This document shows, piece after piece, positions 40,652 through 50,008 of a stretch of DNA of 64,000 nucleotides. The notes under the pieces were generated by a model. That model saw only the letters and a program-made list of their open reading frames with translations. It did not search any database and was not told the origin of the DNA. The number at the start of each line of letters is the position of its first letter. Position 1 is the first letter of the stretch. A program made the position numbers and the translations under genes. The stretch covers positions 620,001 through 684,000 of the forward strand of contig JADJWM010000017.1 in the NCBI GenBank assembly GCA_016716365.1. Direction: 5' to 3'. Source of the stretch: Chloracidobacterium sp. GTDB taxonomy: Bacteria > Acidobacteriota > Blastocatellia > Pyrinomonadales > Pyrinomonadaceae.

Positions 40652-41860
40652 ATGAGTACAGCAAAGTTTGACCCAAGCAGTGCGATCCAGGACTTTCTGG
40701 TTTTTGGTGAATTTGGCGACGTAAATCCGTCGATCACGGACTCGTCGACCTACACCTTCATGAGCCCTGAGAGGATGGAGGAGCTCTTCGACCACGAGAT
40801 CGAGGGATGTTTCCTGTACTCTCGGCACTGGAACCCGACGAACAAATATCTTTCGGACGCACTGGCCAGAATGGAAGACAGCGAGGCGGCCCAGGCGAAA
40901 GCATCGGGCATGGCCGCGATCAGCTCTACGATAGTCCAACTCTGCGGCAGCGGCGACGAGGTCATCTCGTCGCGCACGGTCTATGGCGGAACCTATGCCC
41001 TGTTCAAAAACCTGCTTCCGCGTCTCGGGATCAAGGTAAATTTTGCCGACCTGAGCGACACACACGCGGTCCGATCGCTGGTCAACGAGCGGACGAAGGC
41101 CATTTACTGCGAATCGATCAGCAACCCGCTACTTGACGTCGCCGACCTGCCCGAACTCGCTTTGATAGCCAAAGAGAATGGCTTGAAACTGGTTGTCGAC
41201 AATACCTTCAGTCCAATGATCCTCTCGCCGATCCGCATTGGGGCGGACGTGGTCGTCCACAGCCTGACGAAGTTCATCAACGGGACGAGCGATTGCGTTG
41301 CCGGGGCGGTCTGTGCAAGCAGCGAATTTGTTCATCAGCTGACCGACATTAACGCGGGGGCGTCGATGCTGCTTGGTGCCGTGCTCGACAGCACACGGGC
41401 CGCGAGCATCCTGAAGAACCTGCACTCGCTCCATCTGCGGATGCGGCAGCACAGCTTCAATGCGATGTTTCTTGCGGAACGGTTCCGGGAACTTGGCCTT
41501 AGGGTTTTCTATCCCGGTTTGCCCGACCATCCTCATCACGGCCTGTTGACGAGATTGATGAATCCGGGGTACGGCTATGGCGGGATGCTCGCCCTGGACG
41601 TTGGCAGCCTGGACAAGGCCAATGGATTGATGACCCGGATGCAGCAGGAAAAAGTGGGTTACCTGGCGGTCAGTCTCGGCTATTTCAAGACCCTCTTCAG
41701 CTCGCCCGGCCACAGCACCTCTTCGGAGATCCCAGCCGAGGAACGCGAGCATATGGGGCTGAGCGACGGCCTTGTCCGGTTCTCGATCGGGCTGGACAAC
41801 GATATCGAACATTCATTTGAACGGATCAAAAGGTGCCTGGAGGACGTGCGTGTCATCTGA
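40652..41860 (+). CDS. Cys/Met-metabolism PLP enzyme (methionine gamma-lyase-like)
   Basis: 402 residues. Family blocks: FLYSRHWNPTNKYLSDALARMED, KASGMAAISSTIVQL, VVDNTFSPMILSP, the PLP lysine in VHSLTKFINGTSD, and the C-terminal LSDGLVRFSIGLDNDIEH. An unusual N-terminus (FLVFGEFGDVNPSITDSSTYTFMSPERMEELF) places it in a divergent subgroup compared with the enzyme at 7314. Such enzymes release or transfer sulfur from cysteine, homocysteine or methionine. It ends the run of plus-strand sulfur genes, after a 179-base gap in which I found no SAM riboswitch core. Confidence 0.88.
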   Translation: MSTAKFDPSSAIQDFLVFGEFGDVNPSITDSSTYTFMSPERMEELFDHEIEGCFLYSRHWNPTNKYLSDALARMEDSEAAQAKASGMAAISSTIVQLCGSGDEVISSRTVYGGTYALFKNLLPRLGIKVNFADLSDTHAVRSLVNERTKAIYCESISNPLLDVADLPELALIAKENGLKLVVDNTFSPMILSPIRIGADVVVHSLTKFINGTSDCVAGAVCASSEFVHQLTDINAGASMLLGAVLDSTRAASILKNLHSLHLRMRQHSFNAMFLAERFRELGLRVFYPGLPDHPHHGLLTRLMNPGYGYGGMLALDVGSLDKANGLMTRMQQEKVGYLAVSLGYFKTLFSSPGHSTSSEIPAEEREHMGLSDGLVRFSIGLDNDIEHSFERIKRCLEDVRVI

Positions 41861-41889
41861 CTCGCCGGCCGACGCGTTGGCCGAACCAG

Positions 41890-43266
41890 TCAGGAATGCA
41901 TCGTGAGAAGGATGTCCTCGATGTCGCGTTCGGTCGTGTCGGGGTTGATGAAGCAGAATCTCGCGACCGTCTCGACATTACCTTTTTGCCGCCATTTGGT
42001 CGGGGCGACCAGGGCAAAGCCGTCGCTGTGGTTTTTAAGCGTCCAACGGGTGTATTCCTCAGGTTTCCAGCCTACCCGGCGGAACAGAACACACGAAAGG
42101 CTGGGCGCGCGAACGAGTTCTACGAGCGGCGATCTTTCAATAAGCCGGCCGGCAATGCGAGCCAGCTCGATCCCGCGTTCGATAGCTTTCGTGTAACGGT
42201 CGGTTCCGTGCATCGCCAGCGAGAACCACAGCGGCAGGCCGCGAACCCGCCTAGTCAGCTGGATCTGATAATCGGCCGGATTGAAACCGCGATAGCCTTC
42301 ATCGTAGAAAATGTCGAGATATGAGCCGCCCTGCGTATGGGCCTGTCGCGCCAACTCCGGCTCTCTATAGATCACGGCACCGCAATCATATGGCGAGAAC
42401 AGCCATTTGTGAGGATCGATAGTCACGCTGTCCGCCATTTCGATCCCTTTGAATAGATGACGGACGCTGGGGGCGGCAAGTGCTCCACCACCGTAGGCGG
42501 CATCGACGTGGAACCAAAATCCTTCTTCCTTGCACAAAGTTCCGATCCCGCTAAGGTCATCGATGATCCCGGCGTTTGTTGTCCCGGCGGTCGCAACCAC
42601 CGCAAAGAGGCGCTCCCTTTCATCCTTCGGCATTCGAGAGATATGTTCGCGGACCATCGCGGCTTCAAGGCGGTCCTCGGTATCGACCGTGAGCACGTCG
42701 GCGTCGATCACCTTGGCCATCGCCTTTACCGAAGAATGGGCGCCGGACGAGGTGAGAATTATGCCGCGGGTGCGGGCGTGTTCCGGGGCCCGGGCACGCC
42801 AGGCCTCGCGGGCCGTGACCATCGCCGAGAGATTCGCCTCGGTCCCGCCGCTTGTAAAAACGCCGAACGCACCCTCGGGGAGGCCGGTCAATGATACAAG
42901 CCAGCGCATCGCTTCGTTCTCGGCGAAAATGCAGCCGGCCCCTTCAAGCCAGAAAGCACCGTGGACGCTGGACGCCGACGTGACAAGGTCGAACATAATG
43001 GCCGCCCGGGTGGGCGACGCCGGCACGAAAGCCAGATGGCGAGGATGGTCGATCGGCACACTCGCTTTGAGCAGAACATCGCGAAACAGTTTGAAGGCCA
43101 CCTCGCCGCCGATCCCTTTGGGCGTGACGGTCTCGCCGACAAGAGACTTCAGCTCCTTCTCGGTCCGCGGTTTTCCCAATGGCGGGTTCGTATCGGTGAT
43201 CCTCGATATCGCGAACTTCATCACGTCCAGCGTCATTTCGACCAAATTCAGATCTATCTCGTGCAT
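41890..43266 (-). CDS. Group II PLP-dependent amino-acid decarboxylase
   Basis: 458 residues. It belongs to the aromatic-L-amino-acid/tyrosine/glutamate decarboxylase family. Seen: FVPASPTRAAIMFDLVTSASSVHGAFWLEGAGC near the N-terminus, VFTSGGTEANLSAM, HVDAAYGGGAL with the cofactor-binding aspartate, and the PLP lysine in DPHKWLFSPYDCG. The C-terminal domain ends RFCFINPDTTERDIEDIL. The substrate is not decidable from sequence. It is convergent with the PLP enzyme gene and divergent from mobA. Confidence 0.9.
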   Translation of the reverse strand: MHEIDLNLVEMTLDVMKFAISRITDTNPPLGKPRTEKELKSLVGETVTPKGIGGEVAFKLFRDVLLKASVPIDHPRHLAFVPASPTRAAIMFDLVTSASSVHGAFWLEGAGCIFAENEAMRWLVSLTGLPEGAFGVFTSGGTEANLSAMVTAREAWRARAPEHARTRGIILTSSGAHSSVKAMAKVIDADVLTVDTEDRLEAAMVREHISRMPKDERERLFAVVATAGTTNAGIIDDLSGIGTLCKEEGFWFHVDAAYGGGALAAPSVRHLFKGIEMADSVTIDPHKWLFSPYDCGAVIYREPELARQAHTQGGSYLDIFYDEGYRGFNPADYQIQLTRRVRGLPLWFSLAMHGTDRYTKAIERGIELARIAGRLIERSPLVELVRAPSLSCVLFRRVGWKPEEYTRWTLKNHSDGFALVAPTKWRQKGNVETVARFCFINPDTTERDIEDILLTMHS

Positions 43267-43442
43267 GCTGTGATTTTAGCCTCGATACGCGGATTTGTCG
43301 TGAGGCCCGGGCGGTTCGAAGGCCGGATCGTTTGCGCTTACGAACAGTCGAGCGGACGGGCCTGAGAATGGCCGGTCACGGCCGTGGCGGAGCGCAGCGG
43401 GCTGCATGATAATCTAAGCGGGGTTGCCGCGATCCAAGTTTG

Positions 43443-44102
43443 ATGGAATTTTCGACCAAAACCGATATCGAAGGCTTCGTTCTGGCGGGAGGTGCATCGT
43501 CGCGAATGGGCGCGGACAAAGCGTCGGTTTTGCTCGGGGGTATCCCGCTTGCGGAACGGGCGGTGAGGACCCTGCTTGGTGTTTGTGAGCGAGTGTATCT
43601 TGTCGGCGGCGAAGCGAGGTCAGACATGGCGGCGTCGATCGCGGACATGCAGCACCCCGCGGCAAAGGGCCGGCGGGCCGCGATCAATGGCCTTTACACG
43701 GCATTCTCGCATTGCAAAACACGGTTCGCGGCCGTCCTGGCTTGCGATATGCCCTTTGTGACGGCTGATCTTTTCGCATTTATGGCCGACGAGATCGGGG
43801 TCAAGGACCGGAAGGGATTCGACGCCGTGATCCCGCGGGAGGCCGACGGGCGGATACAGCCGCTTTGTGCGGTCTACAAAAAAGAGCCGTGCCTCGAGAA
43901 ACTCAGAATGATGCAGATGGACAGGGTGCCGGCGATGCGGGAATTCGCGGCTTCACTGAATGTGAGGTACGTCGAGCATCGTGAACTTGAGCGTTTCGGT
44001 GACCCCGCCTTCTTGCTGTCGAACGTGAACACGCCGGCGGAGCTTGCCGCCGCGGAAGAGCGATTAGGTTTGAACAGCATCGCCGCCGATGGGCTTCCGT
44101 GA
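43443..44102 (+). CDS. mobA: MobA-like molybdopterin nucleotidyltransferase
   Basis: 219 residues. The signature VLAGGASSRMGADKASVLLGG at residues 12-32 is the nucleotide-binding loop of molybdenum cofactor guanylyl/cytidylyltransferases. ACDMPFVTADLFAFM holds the metal-binding aspartate, and RIQPLCAVYKK matches the substrate region. It attaches a nucleotide to molybdopterin for molybdoenzymes. No other moa/moe gene is in the window. No clear Shine-Dalgarno precedes ATG 43443. Confidence 0.85.
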   Translation: MEFSTKTDIEGFVLAGGASSRMGADKASVLLGGIPLAERAVRTLLGVCERVYLVGGEARSDMAASIADMQHPAAKGRRAAINGLYTAFSHCKTRFAAVLACDMPFVTADLFAFMADEIGVKDRKGFDAVIPREADGRIQPLCAVYKKEPCLEKLRMMQMDRVPAMREFAASLNVRYVEHRELERFGDPAFLLSNVNTPAELAAAEERLGLNSIAADGLP

Positions 44103-44142
44103 CGGCGGCTTCCGGAATAGAATATTCTTTTAGCCTTCAATT

Positions 44143-45537
44143 ATGACACCGAAAAGAGACACCAGGATCGAAACTGATTCGATGGGAGAGATCGACGTCC
44201 CATCCGATGTTTATTGGGGAGCACAGACACAGCGGAGCCTGAAACACTTCAACATCGGGTTCGACGTGATGCCGCGTGAGGTGATCCGCGCGCTCGGGAT
44301 CCTGAAAAAAGCGGCGGCGATCGTGAATCGCGATCTGGGGAAGCTGCCGGACGATAAGCTGAAGCTGATCGCCCAAGCGGCTGACGAAGTGATCGAAGGG
44401 AAGCTTGATGAGCACTTTCCACTTCGCGTCTGGCAGACGGGATCCGGCACGCAGACGAACATGAACGCGAACGAGGTCATTTCGAACCGTGCGATCGAGA
44501 TCGCGGGCGGCGAGATGGGCTCAAAGACGCCGATCCACCCGAACGACGACGTGAACAAATCGCAGTCGTCAAACGACACATTCCCTACGGCAATGTATAT
44601 CGCCGCGGCCGAGCAGTTGACCGCGCTTATACCCGAGGTGCAAAAGGTCAGCGACGCGATCAAGGCGAAGGCGAAGGAATTCGAGGGCGTGGTGAAGATC
44701 GGGCGCACGCACCTGCAGGACGCGACGCCGGTGACGGTGACGCAGGAATTCAACGGCTGGGCGAATTTGATCGACCGCGATATCGAAAGACTGAAATTAG
44801 TGCTGCCCGGGTTGATGGACCTTGCGATCGGCGGCACTGCGGTGGGGACCGGGCTGAACGCCCACCCGGAATTCGCGGAACGGGCGGCGGCGAAGATCGC
44901 TGAACTTACCGGACTTCCGTTCAAGTCGCATCCCGATAAATTCGCCGCGTTGTCCGCCCACGATGAGGTCGTCTTTGCGTCGGGTGCGTTGAAAACGCTC
45001 GCGGCGTCGCTGATGAAGATCGCGAACGATATCCGCTGGCTGGCGTCGGGGCCGCGGTGCGGGATCGGCGAGATCTCGCTGCCCGAGAACGAGCCGGGCT
45101 CCTCGATAATGCCCGGCAAGGTCAACCCGACGCAGAGCGAAGCGATGACGATGGTCGCGGTTCAGGTGATGGGAAATGATGCGGCGATCGGTTTCGCGGG
45201 TTCGCAGGGAAACTTCGAACTGAACGTGTTCAAGCCGGTGATGATCCACAATTTCCTTCATTCGGTGCGGCTGATCCACGACGCCTGTCACGGATTCGTT
45301 GATTACTGCATAGCCGGCATCGAATTGAACCGCGAGCAGATAGACGAGTATTTGAACGACTCGCTGATGCTCGTGACCGCGTTGAACCAGCACATCGGCT
45401 ATGACAACGCGGCGAAGATCGCCAAGCATGCACACAAGAAGGGAATGTCACTGAAGGAAGCTGCGGTCGAGCTGGAATTGCTGACTGCCGAGAAGTTTGA
45501 TGAATTGGTCGTGCCGGAATCAATGACCCGGCCGTAA
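44143..45537 (+). CDS. fumC: Class II fumarate hydratase
   Basis: 464 residues, full length. It hydrates fumarate to malate in the TCA cycle without an iron-sulfur cluster. Conserved regions: GSGTQTNMNANEVISNRA, HPNDDVNKSQSSNDTFPTAM, GRTHLQDATPVTV, and the fumarase/aspartase signature GSSIMPGKVNPTQSE. The close paralogue aspartase is excluded by overall similarity to FumC, although not with certainty. It is convergent with the T6SS-associated gene that ends one base away. Confidence 0.95.
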   Translation: MTPKRDTRIETDSMGEIDVPSDVYWGAQTQRSLKHFNIGFDVMPREVIRALGILKKAAAIVNRDLGKLPDDKLKLIAQAADEVIEGKLDEHFPLRVWQTGSGTQTNMNANEVISNRAIEIAGGEMGSKTPIHPNDDVNKSQSSNDTFPTAMYIAAAEQLTALIPEVQKVSDAIKAKAKEFEGVVKIGRTHLQDATPVTVTQEFNGWANLIDRDIERLKLVLPGLMDLAIGGTAVGTGLNAHPEFAERAAAKIAELTGLPFKSHPDKFAALSAHDEVVFASGALKTLAASLMKIANDIRWLASGPRCGIGEISLPENEPGSSIMPGKVNPTQSEAMTMVAVQVMGNDAAIGFAGSQGNFELNVFKPVMIHNFLHSVRLIHDACHGFVDYCIAGIELNREQIDEYLNDSLMLVTALNQHIGYDNAAKIAKHAHKKGMSLKEAAVELELLTAEKFDELVVPESMTRP

Positions 45538-45538
45538 C

Positions 45539-46204
45539 TTACGCGGCAGACTTGTTTTTGAGGACGATGGCCTTGCTCAGAACGATGTCGCGCGCCTTGT
45601 TTGCGAGGAAAGCGGCCCTTCGAGCGGCCCTGTCTCGAAGAGCGGTGCGGTAGAAACAGAGTTTTTCGACCTCGGCGGCAAGATGCTTGCCTGACTCTTC
45701 GGTCGACTCCTTTTGATGAGCTTCGGCCGCTTTGTCGACCGCATCGGCCTGCTTCACCGTGAGCCCGGCAAGGTCCGGCGACGTTTCCGACTCCGCGAAC
45801 ACAGGTTCGGGGGCTGAGCCGTCGTTCAGCCAGTAAGCCGAGTCGTAAGAATTAACGGCGATGTCCCACGCCGCCTCCGGAACCCGCTCAAAAAGCTGAA
45901 ATATCAGATCGTCTTTTGAGAACCGGTCGTCCGCAAACACCTTGGCGATCTCGGGCTCGCGATCGAACCAAGGCGAGATCACGAGCATTAATTCGGTGAA
46001 TGCGGCGATGTTCTCGGCTCTCTCAATCCCGAACTCGCGGGCGCGCGCGACGCACTTTTCGATCATTGGCGTCACCTGGCCCGGAGCCATCGATTCGAAG
46101 CGTACGGGTTCTGCTGCGCGGACAGCGTGTTCGACCAGCTTTGTGAGCTCCTGATCATCTCCGGCTATGAGCGCCTGGATCTGTGCCTGCCTTATTACCA
46201 GCAT
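45539..46204 (-). CDS. T6SS DUF4123-linked protein, candidate cargo or accessory
   Basis: 221 residues. The N-terminus MLVIRQAQIQAL, with RAREFGIERAENIAAFTELMLVISPWFDREPEIAKVFADD, matches a pattern I associate with small proteins encoded next to DUF4123 adaptors in T6SS clusters. The C-terminal 80 residues are helical and Ala/Lys/Glu-rich with no recognised enzymatic motif. It starts 12 bases after the DUF4123 gene stop and is the last gene of the T6SS run. Whether it is an effector, a chaperone or a structural accessory is unknown. Confidence 0.7.
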   Translation of the reverse strand: MLVIRQAQIQALIAGDDQELTKLVEHAVRAAEPVRFESMAPGQVTPMIEKCVARAREFGIERAENIAAFTELMLVISPWFDREPEIAKVFADDRFSKDDLIFQLFERVPEAAWDIAVNSYDSAYWLNDGSAPEPVFAESETSPDLAGLTVKQADAVDKAAEAHQKESTEESGKHLAAEVEKLCFYRTALRDRAARRAAFLANKARDIVLSKAIVLKNKSAA

Positions 46205-46216
46205 AATTACTCGATC

Positions 46217-46741
46217 CTATTCCTTTTTGTCGGCGATCTGTCCGGTCACCAACCCTCCGTTCGAGATGCCGAATGTTTCAACGCTCTTACCATCGGCCGA
46301 CCCGATGAAAAACGTCTCGACGTCACCGAAGAATGTCTTCAGCTCGCCCGCATTACAGGTGGGGAGGAATTTTCGCAGCACGGCCGGGTCGTAGTACCTG
46401 AAACGGAACGGGTTTCCGCTCTCATCGAAAACCGTGTGAAGCGCCCGGAAGTGGCGGCGCATTTCGAGCAGCGAACGGTGCGAATGAAACAGGATACCCC
46501 AATTCTTCGCGAATGCATGCGAGACGACCTCATCTGCAAACTTGCTGTCGGGCGAGAGGTAGGCAATGTAAGGAGCCGCATGCATCGCGGCGGCGTCGAG
46601 TTCGCCCGGCAAGATGCAATAGTGCGGGATCCTGCCTTCTGCCAGCTTGATCGGGAGATCAGGCACGAGCACACCGTCGAGCACGCAATAAAGCCTGGTC
46701 CGCGTCAGAAACAGCTGCTTTTTTACTTCATTCAGATCCAT
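46217..46741 (-). CDS. DUF4123 T6SS effector adaptor
   Basis: 174 residues. LYCVLDGVLVPDLPIKLAEG, then HFRALHTVFDESGNPFRFRYYDPAVLRKFLPTCNAGELKTFFGDV, is the DUF4123 domain. DUF4123 proteins (TEC/Tap) load specific effectors onto the tip of a cognate VgrG. It follows the VgrG at 46755 by 13 bases and precedes the 221-residue protein, so it probably links these two. Confidence 0.9.
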   Translation of the reverse strand: MDLNEVKKQLFLTRTRLYCVLDGVLVPDLPIKLAEGRIPHYCILPGELDAAAMHAAPYIAYLSPDSKFADEVVSHAFAKNWGILFHSHRSLLEMRRHFRALHTVFDESGNPFRFRYYDPAVLRKFLPTCNAGELKTFFGDVETFFIGSADGKSVETFGISNGGLVTGQIADKKE

Positions 46742-46754
46742 AAATGGGCGGTCT

Positions 46755-49145
46755 TCAATCCTCGATCCAAGGCCCTTCGCCGGCCGAACCGATCAGGTAA
46801 GGCGTGGCACCGCTGACCTCCGGTTCATCTTCGAACGGTTCCGAGTAAACCGGAACGGGGGCGTAATGGCTTGCGGCCTGGCCGCCGCCAGCAGGTGCCG
46901 AATACGGGATCGTGGCATTGTTCTCCTGGACCGCAGCCGCTTCGGCCCGGGCCTGGCTTGCCGATCCCTGGGCAGCCGTGGGATCAGGTGCCGTGCCCGG
47001 CGGCCCCGCGGGCGGTGACGGCACGTTGTCGGGGATCCGCACTGCCTGGACCGAGAGGGAGATCGATACGAAATACGGCGGCGGCTTGGGCGGGAGCGCC
47101 CGCGGTGAATGCACTTTCTTGCCTGCGTCGCCCTTCTCGGCTTCCTTCGGCTCCTTGGGAGCTTCGGGGCTTGCCCCGGCTCCGCTGCCGGCCGAACCGC
47201 CGCTGTTGAGGCCTATCATCGGGCCGCTTACATAAACGCCGGCCGGGCCGATGTTCACAAAACTACCACCCACCTTGAGGGTCAATGAAGCTCCGGCTTC
47301 GATAACAGCCGACGTACCGGCCTTGATGTGAACACCCATGCCGGCATCGACCGCATAGTTATTTCCCACCTTTACCTGCTGGTTCACGCCGATCTTCTGG
47401 GAGACGGTCCCGCCGATATCCTCATTCTGATTATATTTTACCTTCAGGTGTTTATCCTTCCGAACCTCTTCGAACTGCTCAGATTCAACGATCAGGTGCC
47501 GATCGTGCAAAATGGTCTCCTTGCAGTCGTTTTTGATCCGGATATCCAGGTCTTTTTCGCCATGAATGAAGATCTGTTCGCTGCCCTTCTTGTCTTCGAT
47601 CCGGAATTCGTTGAACCCGCCGCCGCCCGAACTGGAATTCGTCTTGAGCACGGATCTGGTCTTGTGATCAGGCAAGACATAAGGCGGCATATTCACCGGA
47701 TTGTAGACACATCCGGTAATGATCGGCTGGTCCGGGTCGCCCTCCAGAAAATCGACGACGACCTCCATTCCTACCCGCGGAATGAACATCGAGCCCCATA
47801 GGTTGCCGGCCCACGCCTGGGCAACGCGCAGCCAACAGGAACTTTTTTCGCTAAGGAAATTCTCGCGGTCCCAATGGAACTGGACCTTGACCCGCCCGTA
47901 TTTGTCTGTAAATATCTCCTCGCCGGGTCCGACCACGAAGGCTGTTTGGCCACCATGGACTATCGGCTTCGGAGTGATCCGCGGCGGGCGAAAGGTCGGC
48001 TGTCCCGCTCCGTGCCGAATACACGAAAACTCGGCTGAGTATGGCTCATCCACCTGACTGTCAGAAATATATTCGGGCGACTGAACGGCGTCGTGCTGGA
48101 CGTGTGTCAACACATAACTCGTGTTGTAGTCACGGATCGGGTGGTCCTTAAAGTTAAATCGAAATCCGGAGGTCAGCGGAGCACAATTGCCGCCTCCCAT
48201 ATAAACTTTGAACCTGGCGTCGATCTCTTCTTGTCTAAGGGTCGAGTCCCTTTCCCGGTCAGGAAAGATACTATCCAATTTATTAGGCTGTTCTCCGCCT
48301 CCGGGTGCGATGCCGTCATAGCGCTTCGCATAGCCCGCCGGCCAATCGTAATGCTCTAGTTTTTGATTGCCGCCGGCGGTGAACCGGCTGGTCTGAGTAT
48401 GCTCGAGACTGTTCGAGGGCAGCTGGAAATTGAAGTCGCGCACCTCTTGCTTTCCGGTGCGAAGAGCTCCTTCAAGCTGCCAAGTATAGATCGATGGGAT
48501 CCAATGCTCTTGGATCTCAGACCTTTCCAGGGCCCAGGTGACATCCGGCAATGATGGGCACGGACGATGTGACGTGTCTTTGTCGGCAAGAATGAGCTTA
48601 TGGTTCGAGTCTGTGTGTTCAAAGAAATAGAAGATCCCTACTTCTTCCATCAGGCGCGATGCGAACGCCCAGTCGGTCTCGCGGTACTGGACACAATAGT
48701 TCCTGGGTTTGTACTCCTCCTGTAATTCAAGAGTAAATTCGAAGCCATCGAGGATCTCGGTCAGAATGTCGGGGACGCTCTTCTGCTGGAATATCCGGCT
48801 TTGAGTGATCTGAGTGAGTTTCCAGATGGCCGGGACAAGCTCGGCCTTATATTGAGAGAATCTTTGGCTGCGGCCAAGCTGGGTGAAATGATTGCACATT
48901 CCATGGAACTTCCGTTCAACGCCGCCGGCCTGGAGGACCGCCAATGCCATCGGGTATCCGAGGATCCCGGCCGCATCGTAAACGGTCGGCAGATAACCTT
49001 CATCGGTTTCCTCGTGAAGCAGGTCAAGCTCGATCTTGAAGAGCTGACTGATGCCTTCGACGCAGCGAAAACGCGAGACCAGAAGCACGTCCTTTCCAAG
49101 GACAGTCGAAAGCTGAAGCGTACGTCCGTCTTGTGTTGTTGCCAT
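46755..49145 (-). CDS. vgrG: T6SS spike protein VgrG with Pro/Ala-rich C-terminal tail
   Basis: 796 residues. The gp27-like part begins MATTQDGRTLQLSTVLGKDVLLVSRFRCVEGIS. Family blocks include YCVQYRETDWAFASRLMEEVGIFYFFEH, DKYGRVKVQFHWDRE, WAGNLWGSMFIPRVGMEVVVDFLEGDPDQPIITGCVYN and the gp5-like needle with DUF2345-type repeats (KVGNNYAVDAGMGVHIKAGTSAVIEAG). After about residue 655 comes a disordered tail rich in Pro, Ala and Glu with no catalytic motif, ending in acidic residues (EDEPEVSGATPYLIGSAGEG). The tail probably serves as a docking region for the DUF4123-loaded cargo. About 60% similar by eye to the VgrG at 50753. Confidence 0.92.
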   Translation of the reverse strand: MATTQDGRTLQLSTVLGKDVLLVSRFRCVEGISQLFKIELDLLHEETDEGYLPTVYDAAGILGYPMALAVLQAGGVERKFHGMCNHFTQLGRSQRFSQYKAELVPAIWKLTQITQSRIFQQKSVPDILTEILDGFEFTLELQEEYKPRNYCVQYRETDWAFASRLMEEVGIFYFFEHTDSNHKLILADKDTSHRPCPSLPDVTWALERSEIQEHWIPSIYTWQLEGALRTGKQEVRDFNFQLPSNSLEHTQTSRFTAGGNQKLEHYDWPAGYAKRYDGIAPGGGEQPNKLDSIFPDRERDSTLRQEEIDARFKVYMGGGNCAPLTSGFRFNFKDHPIRDYNTSYVLTHVQHDAVQSPEYISDSQVDEPYSAEFSCIRHGAGQPTFRPPRITPKPIVHGGQTAFVVGPGEEIFTDKYGRVKVQFHWDRENFLSEKSSCWLRVAQAWAGNLWGSMFIPRVGMEVVVDFLEGDPDQPIITGCVYNPVNMPPYVLPDHKTRSVLKTNSSSGGGGFNEFRIEDKKGSEQIFIHGEKDLDIRIKNDCKETILHDRHLIVESEQFEEVRKDKHLKVKYNQNEDIGGTVSQKIGVNQQVKVGNNYAVDAGMGVHIKAGTSAVIEAGASLTLKVGGSFVNIGPAGVYVSGPMIGLNSGGSAGSGAGASPEAPKEPKEAEKGDAGKKVHSPRALPPKPPPYFVSISLSVQAVRIPDNVPSPPAGPPGTAPDPTAAQGSASQARAEAAAVQENNATIPYSAPAGGGQAASHYAPVPVYSEPFEDEPEVSGATPYLIGSAGEGPWIED

Positions 49146-49422
49146 AAACTGTCCTTACTTTCGGTGAACAACGATCCGGCTAAAGGGAAGATCGGTCAGA
49201 CCGAACCGCGCGCCCGGTCGATCGATGAAGCCCGCAAACGTTAATGAAAATGGCTTGAAACCACCTCGTTTCCCGAGCCTCTTTTTCAGATGAGGATATA
49301 GTCAATCCAGCCCGAAAACAAGAACGCCTGCGAGATCAGTTAAAACAGTGTCACCTAGACCTAGGAATGGAACCCGCCAATGGCGGGCGTGACCCCCCTC
49401 TGAGGACCTTACCCGTTCGAGA

Positions 49423-49917
49423 TCACCCTCCGATGAGGACGGTGGGGCAACCCATCGAGATCTTGTTTGGCGGCCCGACGGCTTCGAGGATCTCGTCGCC
49501 CTGTCGGGCAGCCGGATTGTTGACGATGATCACTGTCGCTGAAGGCGTGATCACGATGCCGGGACCGTGCGGCGGTATTGGCAAGGGAGTAGCACATGCG
49601 TGAATGTCAGAGGTTCCGGCGGCGGCACTGATCGCGCTTCCCATTGCTGCAGCAGCTCCGGCTTTTACGGCCTCCTCGGCAGCCTTGGCGGCCGGAGCGC
49701 CCGGAGTTCCGGCTGCGGCAGCGGTTGCCGCCTCGGCCGTCTTTATCGCCGCATCCGAAACGGCCTTTGCTGCCTTCATCGCGGCGGCGACCGCGGGATT
49801 CACTCCGCGCCATGCTGGCTGACCGCCAATGATAACAGTGATCGCGGTTGGCCCACCGGTAAGCACAGGTGGTAGCGGATGTGCGACTGGATCTCCAAGT
49901 CTAGCGGCTGGTGGCAT
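49423..49917 (-). CDS. PAAR-domain T6SS spike tip
   Basis: 164 residues from ATG 49917, preceded by GAGGAG; an upstream GTG-type extension to 50007 is not needed. It begins MPPAARLGDPVAHPLPPVLTGGPTAITVIIGGQPAWRG, the PAAR start. The middle is an Ala/Lys helical insertion (about 45-105). The C-terminal half (DIHACATPLPIPPHGPGIVITPSATVIIVNNPAARQGDEILEAVGPPNKISMGCPTVLIGG) completes the PAAR beta cone with its metal-binding His/Cys. It caps VgrG. A 277-base gap to the next vgrG contains only a 6-bp hairpin (49373-49387). Confidence 0.9.
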   Translation of the reverse strand: MPPAARLGDPVAHPLPPVLTGGPTAITVIIGGQPAWRGVNPAVAAAMKAAKAVSDAAIKTAEAATAAAAGTPGAPAAKAAEEAVKAGAAAAMGSAISAAAGTSDIHACATPLPIPPHGPGIVITPSATVIIVNNPAARQGDEILEAVGPPNKISMGCPTVLIGG

Positions 49918-50008
49918 ACACACACTCCTCAGTCTTCTAAGAAGGCGATAGAATTTTGTGCTTTTCCTGCTGAACGGATCATACGTTTCAACCACGTTCG
50001 CGCCCAAG

